In this document: in pieces, positions 37,561 to 44,507 of the stretch
Layout of the letters: each line of letters starts with the position of its first letter
Position numbering within the stretch: position 1 is the stretch's first letter
Assembly (NCBI GenBank): GCA_964581385.1
Contig: CAZOOK010000026.1
Span: 1 to 64,000 of the forward strand
Length of the DNA: 64,000 nt
Direction of reading: 5' to 3'
From: CAZOOK01 sp964581385
GTDB taxonomy: Bacteria; Pseudomonadota; Gammaproteobacteria; Nevskiales; Nevskiaceae
Translations under genes and position numbers: made by a program
The notes under the pieces: model-generated
The model's input: only the letters and a program-made list of their open reading frames with translations
Databases searched by the model: none
Told to the model about the DNA's origin: nothing

Positions 37561-38720
37561 CCGTGAATCCGCAAAATCAGGAAGATCTGCACATCGCCCA
37601 CGAGCTGATCGAGTCGCTGGAGCGTTATCGAGCGATTCTCGACACCGCGGTCGACGGCATCATCACGATCAATGAACGCGGCATCATCGAAACCTTCAAT
37701 CGCGCTGCGGAGAGGATGTTCGGCTACTTGGAGCGAGAAGTCGCCGGTCGCAACATCAGCATGCTGATGCCGTCGCCGTTCCGGGATGAGCACGATGGTT
37801 ACATCCATCGCTACGTTGCCACCGGCGCCGCGAAAATTATCGGCATAGGCCGCGAGGTTGTCGGCCTGCGCAAGGATGGCACCACATTTCCGATGGATCT
37901 CGCGATCGGCGAGGTGTTTCTGCCCGACCGACGCCTGTTCACTGGCATTACCCGTGATATCAGTGAGCGTAAATCGGCGCAGGCCGAGAGCCAGTTGCGG
38001 CTGAAAGAACTGGCGCATGTTTCGCGGCTGGTGTCGGTCGGCGATCTCGCGACCGGCCTTGCGCACGAAGTCAATCAGCCACTGACGGCGATCATCATGC
38101 ATGCACAGGCTTGCCTGCGCATGCTCAAGGGGGGCGATGCCGATGCTCATCTGATCGGCGAATCCCTGCAACAGATCGCGCGGCAGGGGGAACGCGCGGC
38201 CGATATTGTTCGCCGCCTGCGGCGTTTTATGCTCAAGGGTGATGCCGAGTACAAGCCCGGCGATCTCAATACCACCGTCCGCGAGACACTGGGGTTGGTC
38301 GCATACGAGCTGACGCATGCCAAAGTGCAAGTGACGCTTGAACTCGATCAGCACATGCCGACTGTTCTGTTCGATCAGATTCAGATCGAACAGGTGCTGG
38401 TCAATCTGGTCCGCAACGCGATTGAAGCAATGGAGACGGTTCTCGATGACCAGCGTCGCCTGTTGATTCGCACCTGGACCGTCGCTTCTGCGCCAATGCA
38501 GGTCGGCGTAAGCGTTCGGGATTGCGGCGCGGGTTTTCCCGAAGGCGAGGAGCAGAAACTGTTCCAGTCCTATTTCACGACCAAACCGCAGGGGCTCGGA
38601 CAGGGTTTATCGATCTGCCGTTCGATCGTCCAGTCTCATCGTGGTCGCATCTGGGCCGAGCGGTGCCCAGAGGGCGGTGCGGTGTTCCTGTTCGAAATTC
38701 CCGTGGAGTCTGCCGCCTGA
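37557..38720 (+). CDS. fixL: Oxygen-sensing haem PAS histidine kinase, FixL-like
   Basis: 387 residues from the TTG at 37557; GTG at 37563 is the alternative. A PAS domain (about 20-138) closely follows FixL: EHDGYIHRY with His79 at the proximal haem position, and IIGIGREVVGLRKDGTTFPM with Arg99 twenty residues later, the spacing of Bradyrhizobium His200/Arg220. No membrane helix is seen. HisKA follows with VGDLATGLAHEVNQPLTAI (His170), then an ATPase domain with NLVRNAIEAM and GLGQGLSICRSIV. Low oxygen should activate it to phosphorylate FixJ, whose ATG overlaps its stop. Confidence 0.87.
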   Translation: MSVNPQNQEDLHIAHELIESLERYRAILDTAVDGIITINERGIIETFNRAAERMFGYLEREVAGRNISMLMPSPFRDEHDGYIHRYVATGAAKIIGIGREVVGLRKDGTTFPMDLAIGEVFLPDRRLFTGITRDISERKSAQAESQLRLKELAHVSRLVSVGDLATGLAHEVNQPLTAIIMHAQACLRMLKGGDADAHLIGESLQQIARQGERAADIVRRLRRFMLKGDAEYKPGDLNTTVRETLGLVAYELTHAKVQVTLELDQHMPTVLFDQIQIEQVLVNLVRNAIEAMETVLDDQRRLLIRTWTVASAPMQVGVSVRDCGAGFPEGEEQKLFQSYFTTKPQGLGQGLSICRSIVQSHRGRIWAERCPEGGAVFLFEIPVESAA

Positions 38721-39328
38721 TGAAGAGCATCCCCGTCGTTTTTGTGGTCGACGACGACGATGCCGTGCGCAGCGGCATCGCGCTTCTACTGCGCTCCGCC
38801 GGTCTGGCTTCGTGCACCTACTCCAGCGCGATCGCGTTCATCGCAGGCTACGATCCTGCCATTGGCGGTTGTCTCCTGCTCGATGTGCGCATGCCCGGCA
38901 TCAGCGGACTGGAGCTCCAGGAAAAATTGCGCGAACGCGGAATCCATCTGCCGGTCATCATGCTGACCGGCCACGCCGACGTACCGATGGCGGTACGCGC
39001 GATGAAGCACGGCGCCGTGGATTTTCTGCAAAAGCCTTTCAACGACCAGCTACTGCTCGAACGCGTGCAGCAGGCGCTGGAGCTTGATCGTAAGCAGCGC
39101 AAAAGTCGGCAAGCTGCGGAGGAATATTGCCAGCGCTATGAGCGACTCTCTGCGCGTGAGCGCGACGTAATGAATCTAATTGTCGCTGGTAAGGCCAATA
39201 AGGTGATCGCCAGCGACCTCGATATCAGCGAACGCACGGTTGAAGTTCACCGCCGGCGCGTGATGGACAAGATGGGAGTGCGTTCTGTCGCGGAGTTGGT
39301 GCAAGCGTCTATCGCATCGCACCAATGA
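38720..39328 (+). CDS. fixJ: FixJ-family response regulator
   Basis: 202 residues from the ATG at 38720, sharing a base with the fixL stop. A receiver domain (1-120) has VDDDDAVR, phosphoacceptor Asp in LLDVRMPGISG, TGHADVPMAVRAMKHGAVDFLQKPF (typical of FixJ) and the Lys. A LuxR/GerE HTH follows: LSARERDVMNLIVAGKANKVIASDLDISERTVEVHRRRVMDKMGV. FixJ activates fixK-type genes in rhizobia. Here the likely target is the nearby fnr gene, which has FixJ-like boxes upstream. Confidence 0.9.
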   Translation: MKSIPVVFVVDDDDAVRSGIALLLRSAGLASCTYSSAIAFIAGYDPAIGGCLLLDVRMPGISGLELQEKLRERGIHLPVIMLTGHADVPMAVRAMKHGAVDFLQKPFNDQLLLERVQQALELDRKQRKSRQAAEEYCQRYERLSARERDVMNLIVAGKANKVIASDLDISERTVEVHRRRVMDKMGVRSVAELVQASIASHQ

Positions 39329-39338
39329 TTTAGATCAA
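39325..39338 (+). promoter_or_regulatory. FNR/Anr-type box before the FixT-like gene
   Basis: ATGAT-TTAG-ATCAA matches the FNR consensus TTGAT-N4-ATCAA with one mismatch. It overlaps the fixJ stop and lies 35 bases before the ATG of the single-receiver gene. This would let the FNR protein encoded just downstream control that gene, closing a loop. Confidence 0.55.
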
Positions 39339-39372
39339 TACCGACGGAAAAGCACTCTTGTCTACTTGTTCA

Positions 39373-39786
39373 ATGGATGCTCATCGAAAATCGGTTCCAC
39401 CGGCACCGCTGCTCTGCGTTGTTGAAGATGACGAAGGGGTGCGCGTGGCCATCAAAGCCCTACTGCGTTCCTATGGCTGGCAGTGCGAAGCATTCGGCAG
39501 CGCGCGGGAATTTCTCGCTGCGCCGGCCGCTACGCAGTGTGCGTGCCTGATCACCGATCTGCACATGCGGGGGATGAGTGGTGCCGACCTCTTGGAAAAC
39601 CTGCGCACACGAGGTTCGAAGATACCCGCCGTGGCGATCACCGCGATTCCCGAGTCGACGCAGATCGAACGCGTCCGCCGCTGCGGTATCGCCGCGCTGC
39701 TGATCAAGCCGTTCCAGGATGAAGCATTGAAGTCTGCAGTCGAAGCGGCGCTGGCGAGCAATAGCGTTCGCCACGGTTCGCTTTGA
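39373..39786 (+). CDS. Cysteine-rich single receiver-domain protein, FixT-like
   Basis: 137 residues from the ATG at 39373; a TTG at 39358 adds 5. Only a receiver domain is present: VVEDDEGVR, phosphoacceptor Asp62 in LITDLHMRGMSG and Lys in LLIKPFQDEAL; there is no output domain. It has five cysteines (15, 38, 56, 58, 104), many for this fold. In Caulobacter and Sinorhizobium, FixT is a single receiver beside fixLJ that inhibits FixL, and the Caulobacter protein binds an Fe-S cluster. Position, size and cysteines suggest a similar feedback inhibitor; this is inference, as receiver similarity alone is not decisive. Confidence 0.6.
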   Translation: MDAHRKSVPPAPLLCVVEDDEGVRVAIKALLRSYGWQCEAFGSAREFLAAPAATQCACLITDLHMRGMSGADLLENLRTRGSKIPAVAITAIPESTQIERVRRCGIAALLIKPFQDEALKSAVEAALASNSVRHGSL

Positions 39787-39834
39787 ACGCCATTCTTTAT
39801 TAACAAGGGCGGTATTGGTAGCTGTCAAGCCCTA

Positions 39835-39869
39835 TACGTAGTTTCCACAATCGGTTACGTGGATAACCG
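39835..39869 (+). promoter_or_regulatory. FixJ-like boxes upstream of fnr
   Basis: TACGTAGTTTCC (39835-39846) contains TACGTAG, matching 7 of 8 bases of the rhizobial FixJ motif GTAMGTAG. TTACGTGG (39855-39862) is a second, weaker copy within the palindrome CGGTTA-N6-TAACCG (39852-39869). They lie 67-101 bases before the fnr start, suitable for activation by phospho-FixJ. Confidence 0.45.
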
Positions 39870-39935
39870 AATAGGCGCGGCGCGCCATTCTTCCGAAAAT
39901 ATCGCCCTCATAAAGACAACTATACGAGGTGTGCT

Positions 39936-40715
39936 ATGTTCGATGCCGCTCCCACCGCTGCAGAACTTAGCAATATCTCGATCTTCCGCTGTTCGAACTG
40001 CATGCGAGCCGAAAGTTGTTTTGGAGCCGCTTTGGACGGGGCGATCTGCAACCGTCACGGGGAATCGCTGCCGGTCCTCGACATTTTCGCGCGCGGCAAG
40101 CATCTGTACTCTGTGGACGATAAGGTCGAGCAGATTTACATTGTGCGCAGCGGCGCCGTGAAGACTTACCACCTGACGGCGGACGGCGAAGAGCAGATTG
40201 TGGGTTTTCATCTGCCCGGCGACGTGGTTGGGATCGATGCGGTGGCCACCGGTACGTTCCAGAGCTCGGCGGTCGCAATCGCCGTCACGGAAGTCTGTCG
40301 GTTGCCGATATCGGCAATCCACGGCCGGTCCGCTGAATCCCTTTCGTTCCGGCAAGCCGTGCTTGGGGGCGTCGGCCGCGAAATCCAGCGCCTGCATCGC
40401 TTGCTGTATCTGGAGCGTTGCACTGCCGAACAACGCCTTGCGGCATTCCTGCTCGGACACGCGCGCAAATTGCCCAAGTCTGGTGGTGTGTCTGGCGCCG
40501 CGAAGATGGCGGTGATGCTGCCGATGTCGCGCGCCGATATCGGCAAATTTCTTGACCTTGCCACGGAAACTGTGTCGCGAATGTTCTCCAAACTACAGAG
40601 CGCCGGGATCATCGCGGTGCATGGCGCCGAAGTGGAATTGATCGATCTCGCCACCTTGCAGACTTACGCGTCGGCGGCGCAACAGACGGTTTCGCGCCGG
40701 TCGAAAGTGCATTAA
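39936..40715 (+). CDS. fnr: FNR/Anr-type oxygen-responsive transcriptional regulator
   Basis: 259 residues of the CRP/FNR family. The [4Fe-4S] ligands are Cys19, Cys22, Cys28 (CSNCMRAESC) and Cys121 (TEVCRLP), almost superimposable on E. coli Cys20, 23, 29 and 122. A cyclic-nucleotide-like beta barrel occupies about 50-140. The dimer helix and an HTH follow, with LATETVSRMFSKLQ, whose E-x-x-S-R recognition pattern fits TTGAT half sites. Under low O2 the dimer should activate ccoN and other genes. It is preceded by FixJ-like boxes and the FixLJ genes. Confidence 0.93.
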   Translation: MFDAAPTAAELSNISIFRCSNCMRAESCFGAALDGAICNRHGESLPVLDIFARGKHLYSVDDKVEQIYIVRSGAVKTYHLTADGEEQIVGFHLPGDVVGIDAVATGTFQSSAVAIAVTEVCRLPISAIHGRSAESLSFRQAVLGGVGREIQRLHRLLYLERCTAEQRLAAFLLGHARKLPKSGGVSGAAKMAVMLPMSRADIGKFLDLATETVSRMFSKLQSAGIIAVHGAEVELIDLATLQTYASAAQQTVSRRSKVH

Positions 40716-41006
40716 TTTTTCCATTTCGTGCAGAGATCGGGTGTGCGCGAGTGCGAATCAAAGAGGGACGAATTGCAAGGGTTTGGAGCTATCAATCGTC
40801 CGGGAGTTGGTCACATAAGGAAGTGACCGTGTTGGACCGCGGATGGGTTCAGTGTTTGTTGCGCTCATCCGCCACCACACATGGCGGCGTTGCACTACTC
40901 CGCGTCGCGCTTTAAGGTTCCGCCACGGCGCCCTTCTGGGCGGCAACGCAATGTCAAAGTTGTTGTCGTTAGTTTTCAACAGACTTGGCATATGGAGAGC
41001 AGAGCC

Positions 41007-42008
41007 ATGACCGCATACAAGACCATCCTTGTAATCGTCAGCCCAGAGCGGCGGCTGACCCCGGCGTTTTACCGCGGCGTAGAACTCGCGCGCCGCTGCG
41101 GCGCCGGCTTGCATCTGTGCTTGTTTGCGTACCACGAACTGATCGATGCCGCCCGCACCATGGTCGGTACCGAAGTCGCGCAGCTCGCCGAAAGCGAATA
41201 CATCAAGCAGCGCATGACTTGGCTTGCCGAGCAGGCGGCGGCGATTGCCGGACCGGAATTGCGCGTCGAATGCGATGTCGTATGGGCACCAGTCGCATAC
41301 GAAGCGATTCTCGGCAAGATGCTTGAGATTGGCGCCGATCTCGTCGTCAAAGACGTGCCCTATGACAAACACACGCCGCCACGCCTGCATCTGTCACCGC
41401 TGGATTGGCGCCTGTCGCGGCTTGCCCCTGCCACGCTGATGTTCGTACGTCCCGACGCGGCGCCGGTGCCGCGCAATATGGTCGCCGCTGTGCAAGTGGC
41501 CACCGCATCACAGCGCGGTCCGCAGCTCAACGACCGCATCCTGAGTGCGGCATTCGAGTTGTCACGCATCGCCGAAACCGCGCTGGACGTCGTTTCCGTG
41601 TTCAGTTATATGCCGATCGAAAGCGACGCCGTTGCTTACACGCCGGCGATCTATGATCTTGTCAATCATGCGCATCGCGAGGCTTTTGAAAAGTTGATGA
41701 GCAGCTATCCGTTCCCGCCGGAAAAGCAGCATCGCTATTTCGGCGAACCGGCTGAGGCGATCCGGCAGGCCACGAAGGAACTCGCAGCTGACCTGGTCGT
41801 CATCGGCTCCAGCTATCACAGTGGCTGGAACCGGCTGTTGTTCGGCAGCACGGCGGACAGCCTGCTGCGCGACGTCAGCACCGATGTTCTGATTGTTAAG
41901 CCGGATGGCTTCCTCGATGAGCTGGCTCGCCATATGGATCTGGTCGAACTGCGAAAGCGCTATGCGCGCGTGCAAGCGGAAACGCCGAGCGTCGAGCGGG
42001 GAGCGTAG
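41007..42008 (+). CDS. Tandem universal stress protein (UspE-like)
   Basis: 333 residues from the ATG at 41007, with GGAG upstream; a longer open frame from 40881 is not conserved. Two UspA domains: the first opens MTAYKTILVIVSPERR and ends near 150 with ATLMFVRP; the second starts MVAAVQVATAS and ends DLVVIGSSYHSGWNRLLFGSTADSLLRDVSTDVLIVKP. The second has the G-x2-G-x9-G-S/T ATP-binding pattern; the first is degenerate. Such tandem Usp genes are commonly FNR-regulated in proteobacteria, fitting the neighbourhood, but I saw no FNR box upstream. Confidence 0.88.
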   Translation: MTAYKTILVIVSPERRLTPAFYRGVELARRCGAGLHLCLFAYHELIDAARTMVGTEVAQLAESEYIKQRMTWLAEQAAAIAGPELRVECDVVWAPVAYEAILGKMLEIGADLVVKDVPYDKHTPPRLHLSPLDWRLSRLAPATLMFVRPDAAPVPRNMVAAVQVATASQRGPQLNDRILSAAFELSRIAETALDVVSVFSYMPIESDAVAYTPAIYDLVNHAHREAFEKLMSSYPFPPEKQHRYFGEPAEAIRQATKELAADLVVIGSSYHSGWNRLLFGSTADSLLRDVSTDVLIVKPDGFLDELARHMDLVELRKRYARVQAETPSVERGA

Positions 42009-42211
42009 GGCGATATCAACATCAACATATTGTTTTAATATGAATTTTAGTTACATGCGGCATGTCTTCAGAAATATTATTGACCGTGGTCTTGACTACT
42101 GCGCTGTGCTTGCCGCACTCTCCGCATAGAAATATCTATCGCCGCACTCATAAGCGGCGACGCGCGAAAGGCGCGTAAGAGTTGCAACTTTAAGGTTGGG
42201 GGAGAATTTCG

Positions 42212-43225
42212 ATGTCCGTGCTTGCGAAGAAGCTTTCGTTTCCTTTTACTGGGAATCAACCCGCGTTGCCGCCGACCGGTCATCGCACGATTCCAAGCCA
42301 GCAACAGGTCGTCACCTTCTATCGGACGCATGAGCGCGTCAGTTGGAGTCTCTCAGAGTTTCTGGATATGCCGTGGACGAATATCCAGCTGGACAAGCTG
42401 ACGCCCAACGATATTCAGGTGCTCGAGACGACTATGCTCGTCGAAAGCAACAATCCTGACTACGTCGCCAACCTGCTCCGGTATTTCCAGGCTGACCAGG
42501 ACGCCTGTGACTTTCTCATGATGTGGGGCCAGGAAGAGTGGAAGCACTATTACGTGCTCCGCGATTTTCTGACCAAGGTGCGCATCGCCGTGGCGGCGAA
42601 GCAGAGCGAAGGATCGACGTCCGAGGAAGAAGGGGCTCGATTGAAAGAGATCGAAATCCTGACGCAGCGTGCCCTTGACGGCGAAGTCGAGACCGTGCGG
42701 CAGACCAGCCTCACCAACTGGGGTATTCCGGCGCACTACATGCCGGTGCAGCTGGTCGCCAGCACCACGATGCAGGAATTCGTCACCTCGGAGTTTTACA
42801 AACACCATGCCCAGCGCACACAGGAACCGACGCTGGCTCGCATCGAGTTACTGCTGTCGAAAGACGAGAAACGCCACGAGATGTTTTACGAAGAGCGCGT
42901 GAAGGCGCTGCTCGCTGCCGATCCTGCACTCGTGGAACCGGTCATTGCCGCGCTCAAGGAGTTCGGCATGCCGGGCGCATACCTGCTCAACGGTTACGAC
43001 CAGCAGCGCGCAGCGATGGAAGACGCTGCTTTTCCGGCGCCGGCCGATAAAAAAGCTGCGTTCGTGCGCGTATTTACGAAAATGTCGCGCGTCATCGGCA
43101 AAAGTAGCGCCATGCGCGTATTCACCGAGGGCTACTACCTTTCCGACGGAATAGAAGACCCATCGCGCAAGAAGATGAGACCTGAGCTGGTTACCAGGAT
43201 GATCGAGCGGCAACTGGCGGCGTGA
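42212..43225 (+). CDS. Acyl-ACP desaturase-like diiron protein
   Basis: 337 residues with ferritin-like diiron motifs: first Glu near 72-78, EEWKH (108-112), Glu189 in MQEFVTSEFY and DEKRHE (218-223), the last identical to plant stearoyl-ACP desaturases. These soluble enzymes use O2 and a reductant to put a cis double bond in acyl-ACP. GGGGGAG precedes the ATG by 8 bases. A 203-base gap upstream holds a small AT-rich palindrome and GC hairpins. Its place between fnr/usp and the cbb3 operon suggests an oxygen-related role in membrane lipid composition. Confidence 0.85.
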   Translation: MSVLAKKLSFPFTGNQPALPPTGHRTIPSQQQVVTFYRTHERVSWSLSEFLDMPWTNIQLDKLTPNDIQVLETTMLVESNNPDYVANLLRYFQADQDACDFLMMWGQEEWKHYYVLRDFLTKVRIAVAAKQSEGSTSEEEGARLKEIEILTQRALDGEVETVRQTSLTNWGIPAHYMPVQLVASTTMQEFVTSEFYKHHAQRTQEPTLARIELLLSKDEKRHEMFYEERVKALLAADPALVEPVIAALKEFGMPGAYLLNGYDQQRAAMEDAAFPAPADKKAAFVRVFTKMSRVIGKSSAMRVFTEGYYLSDGIEDPSRKKMRPELVTRMIERQLAA

Positions 43226-43258
43226 GGTCAGCTGCTGGCAACGCATTTGGTAGCAGGC

Positions 43259-43951
43259 TTACGGTCCGGTTTGGCACCACGCGGCGATCCGCGCCGCTGC
43301 CGGATCGGCAAGGGCTGCAAGGGTTAATCCGCCCAAACTGATCATTGCCGCGCCGGCAAGACGGGTGAGATGCCGCTGCGATGGTCGCCACGCACCAGTG
43401 AACCCGGCGAGAGCAAGCAGTGGTGCGGAGCCGGCGGCGAACGCGGACAGGAATAGCGCGCCGCCAACGGCGTTGCGCGAGAACGCCGCAAGTAACACCA
43501 TCGAATACAGCAACCCGCATGGCATCAACCCCCAGGCGGCGCCGCGCGCAAAAAGCCGCAGCGACGGTGGCCAGCGTTCAGAAGATGTCGCAACCTGCGG
43601 AATGCAGCAGCCCGGGCGACTTCCGCGGCGCGATGCCGTACGCACAATCTGCTGGATTCCCAAGATCATCAGTACTGCGGCAGCGAGGCCCTGCGGCCAG
43701 CGTCCGGCGTTCGCGTCCGGTAAGAGACCAATCAGGCGCGCGCCGGCACTACCGGCGAGCGCGCCGAGTGCGCCGTAGCTGCAAATGCGACCCAGATGGA
43801 CTACGGCAAGCGCGCGCGGCGCGGAAACGCTGCCGCGCAGTTGGCTCTGCAGGGCGCCCAGCGAACCGCACATCAGCGCGCAATGCACGCTGCTGGCAGC
43901 GCCTGCTGCGAACAGCGCAGGCACGGTGAGCGCACCACCCGGAATCCACAT
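43259..43951 (-). CDS. Sulfite exporter TauE/SafE-like membrane protein of cbb3 clusters
   Basis: 230 residues, about six helices. The N-terminal helix has SVHCALMCGSLG, the HCxxMCG motif of the COG2836 group; WGLMPCGLLYSMVLLAAF repeats a Cys in helix 4. This group is regularly found beside cco genes and may take part in copper or redox handling rather than sulfite export; the substrate is not established. It ends the cco gene run, 12 bases after the TraR/DksA-like gene. Confidence 0.75.
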   Translation of the reverse strand: MWIPGGALTVPALFAAGAASSVHCALMCGSLGALQSQLRGSVSAPRALAVVHLGRICSYGALGALAGSAGARLIGLLPDANAGRWPQGLAAAVLMILGIQQIVRTASRRGSRPGCCIPQVATSSERWPPSLRLFARGAAWGLMPCGLLYSMVLLAAFSRNAVGGALFLSAFAAGSAPLLALAGFTGAWRPSQRHLTRLAGAAMISLGGLTLAALADPAAARIAAWCQTGP

Positions 43952-43963
43952 GTTCCAGCGCGG

Positions 43964-44305
43964 TCAGCGTGTGGTGGGGTTCATCGCACAGACCGTGCAT
44001 AGCGTTGCTTCCGGCGCGGCGCGCAGGCGTGCGGCACCGATGTCGGCACCGCAACATTCACAGACGCCGAACTTCCCGGCGTCGAGGCGCGCCAGTGCAC
44101 GCGTGATCTGTGCAAGCTCGGATTCGGTCGCAGATGCGATGCGGTCGATGACTTCGTCATTCTGCACTTCAACCGCTTGCTCTTCGAAATCAGCGGCCAC
44201 TGGGCCGGCGACACGCATGCGGTCGTGGTTCACGCGCTCAAGGCGCTCCGAAAGTGTTCTGTGTTTGTCGGTCAACGTGTCGCGAAGGGTTTTGGGGGAA
44301 ATCAT
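43964..44305 (-). CDS. TraR/DksA-type zinc-finger protein
   Basis: 113 residues from the ATG at 44305, with GGAGAG upstream. An N-terminal coiled coil (about 5-75: LRDTLTDKHRTLSERLERV and ESELAQITRALARLD) precedes a zinc finger, CECCGADIGAARLRAAPEATLCTVC. That is the DksA/TraR layout, which reaches into the RNA polymerase secondary channel. It is shorter than housekeeping DksA, and acidic tip residues cannot be judged. Its place among the cco genes suggests co-expression. Confidence 0.82.
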   Translation of the reverse strand: MISPKTLRDTLTDKHRTLSERLERVNHDRMRVAGPVAADFEEQAVEVQNDEVIDRIASATESELAQITRALARLDAGKFGVCECCGADIGAARLRAAPEATLCTVCAMNPTTR

Positions 44306-44363
44306 GCTTGCTCTCCTTATTTTTGGCTTTCGGATGAGATGGAATTGGGGTTTGCTAACTGCC

Positions 44364-44507
44364 CTAGGGTTCGTCGTCGGGCAAGCGCCGCTGCTGCTGA
44401 TCGAGCGCGTCGAACTGACCGCTACGCGCGGCCCATAGAAACACGCCGATCGCAACGGCGACGACGAGCACGCCCAGCGGAATCAACAGATAAAGGCTCG
44501 CCATCAT
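44364..44507 (-). CDS. ccoS: cbb3 oxidase maturation protein CcoS
   Basis: 47 residues, MMASLYLLIPLGVLVVAVAIGVFLWAARSGQFDALDQQQRRLP: one membrane helix followed by the hallmark F-D-D/A-L-D-x-x-x-x-x-L-P of CcoS. It is needed for cofactor insertion into CcoN. The start overlaps the ccoI stop by ATGA. Confidence 0.9.
   Translation of the reverse strand: MMASLYLLIPLGVLVVAVAIGVFLWAARSGQFDALDQQQRRLPDDEP

Noticed and set aside
37428..38354. Long minus-strand frame opposite fixL (308 codons)
   Set aside because: It mirrors the fixL codons, has no recognisable domain, and its length is explained by the GC-rich third positions of fixL.
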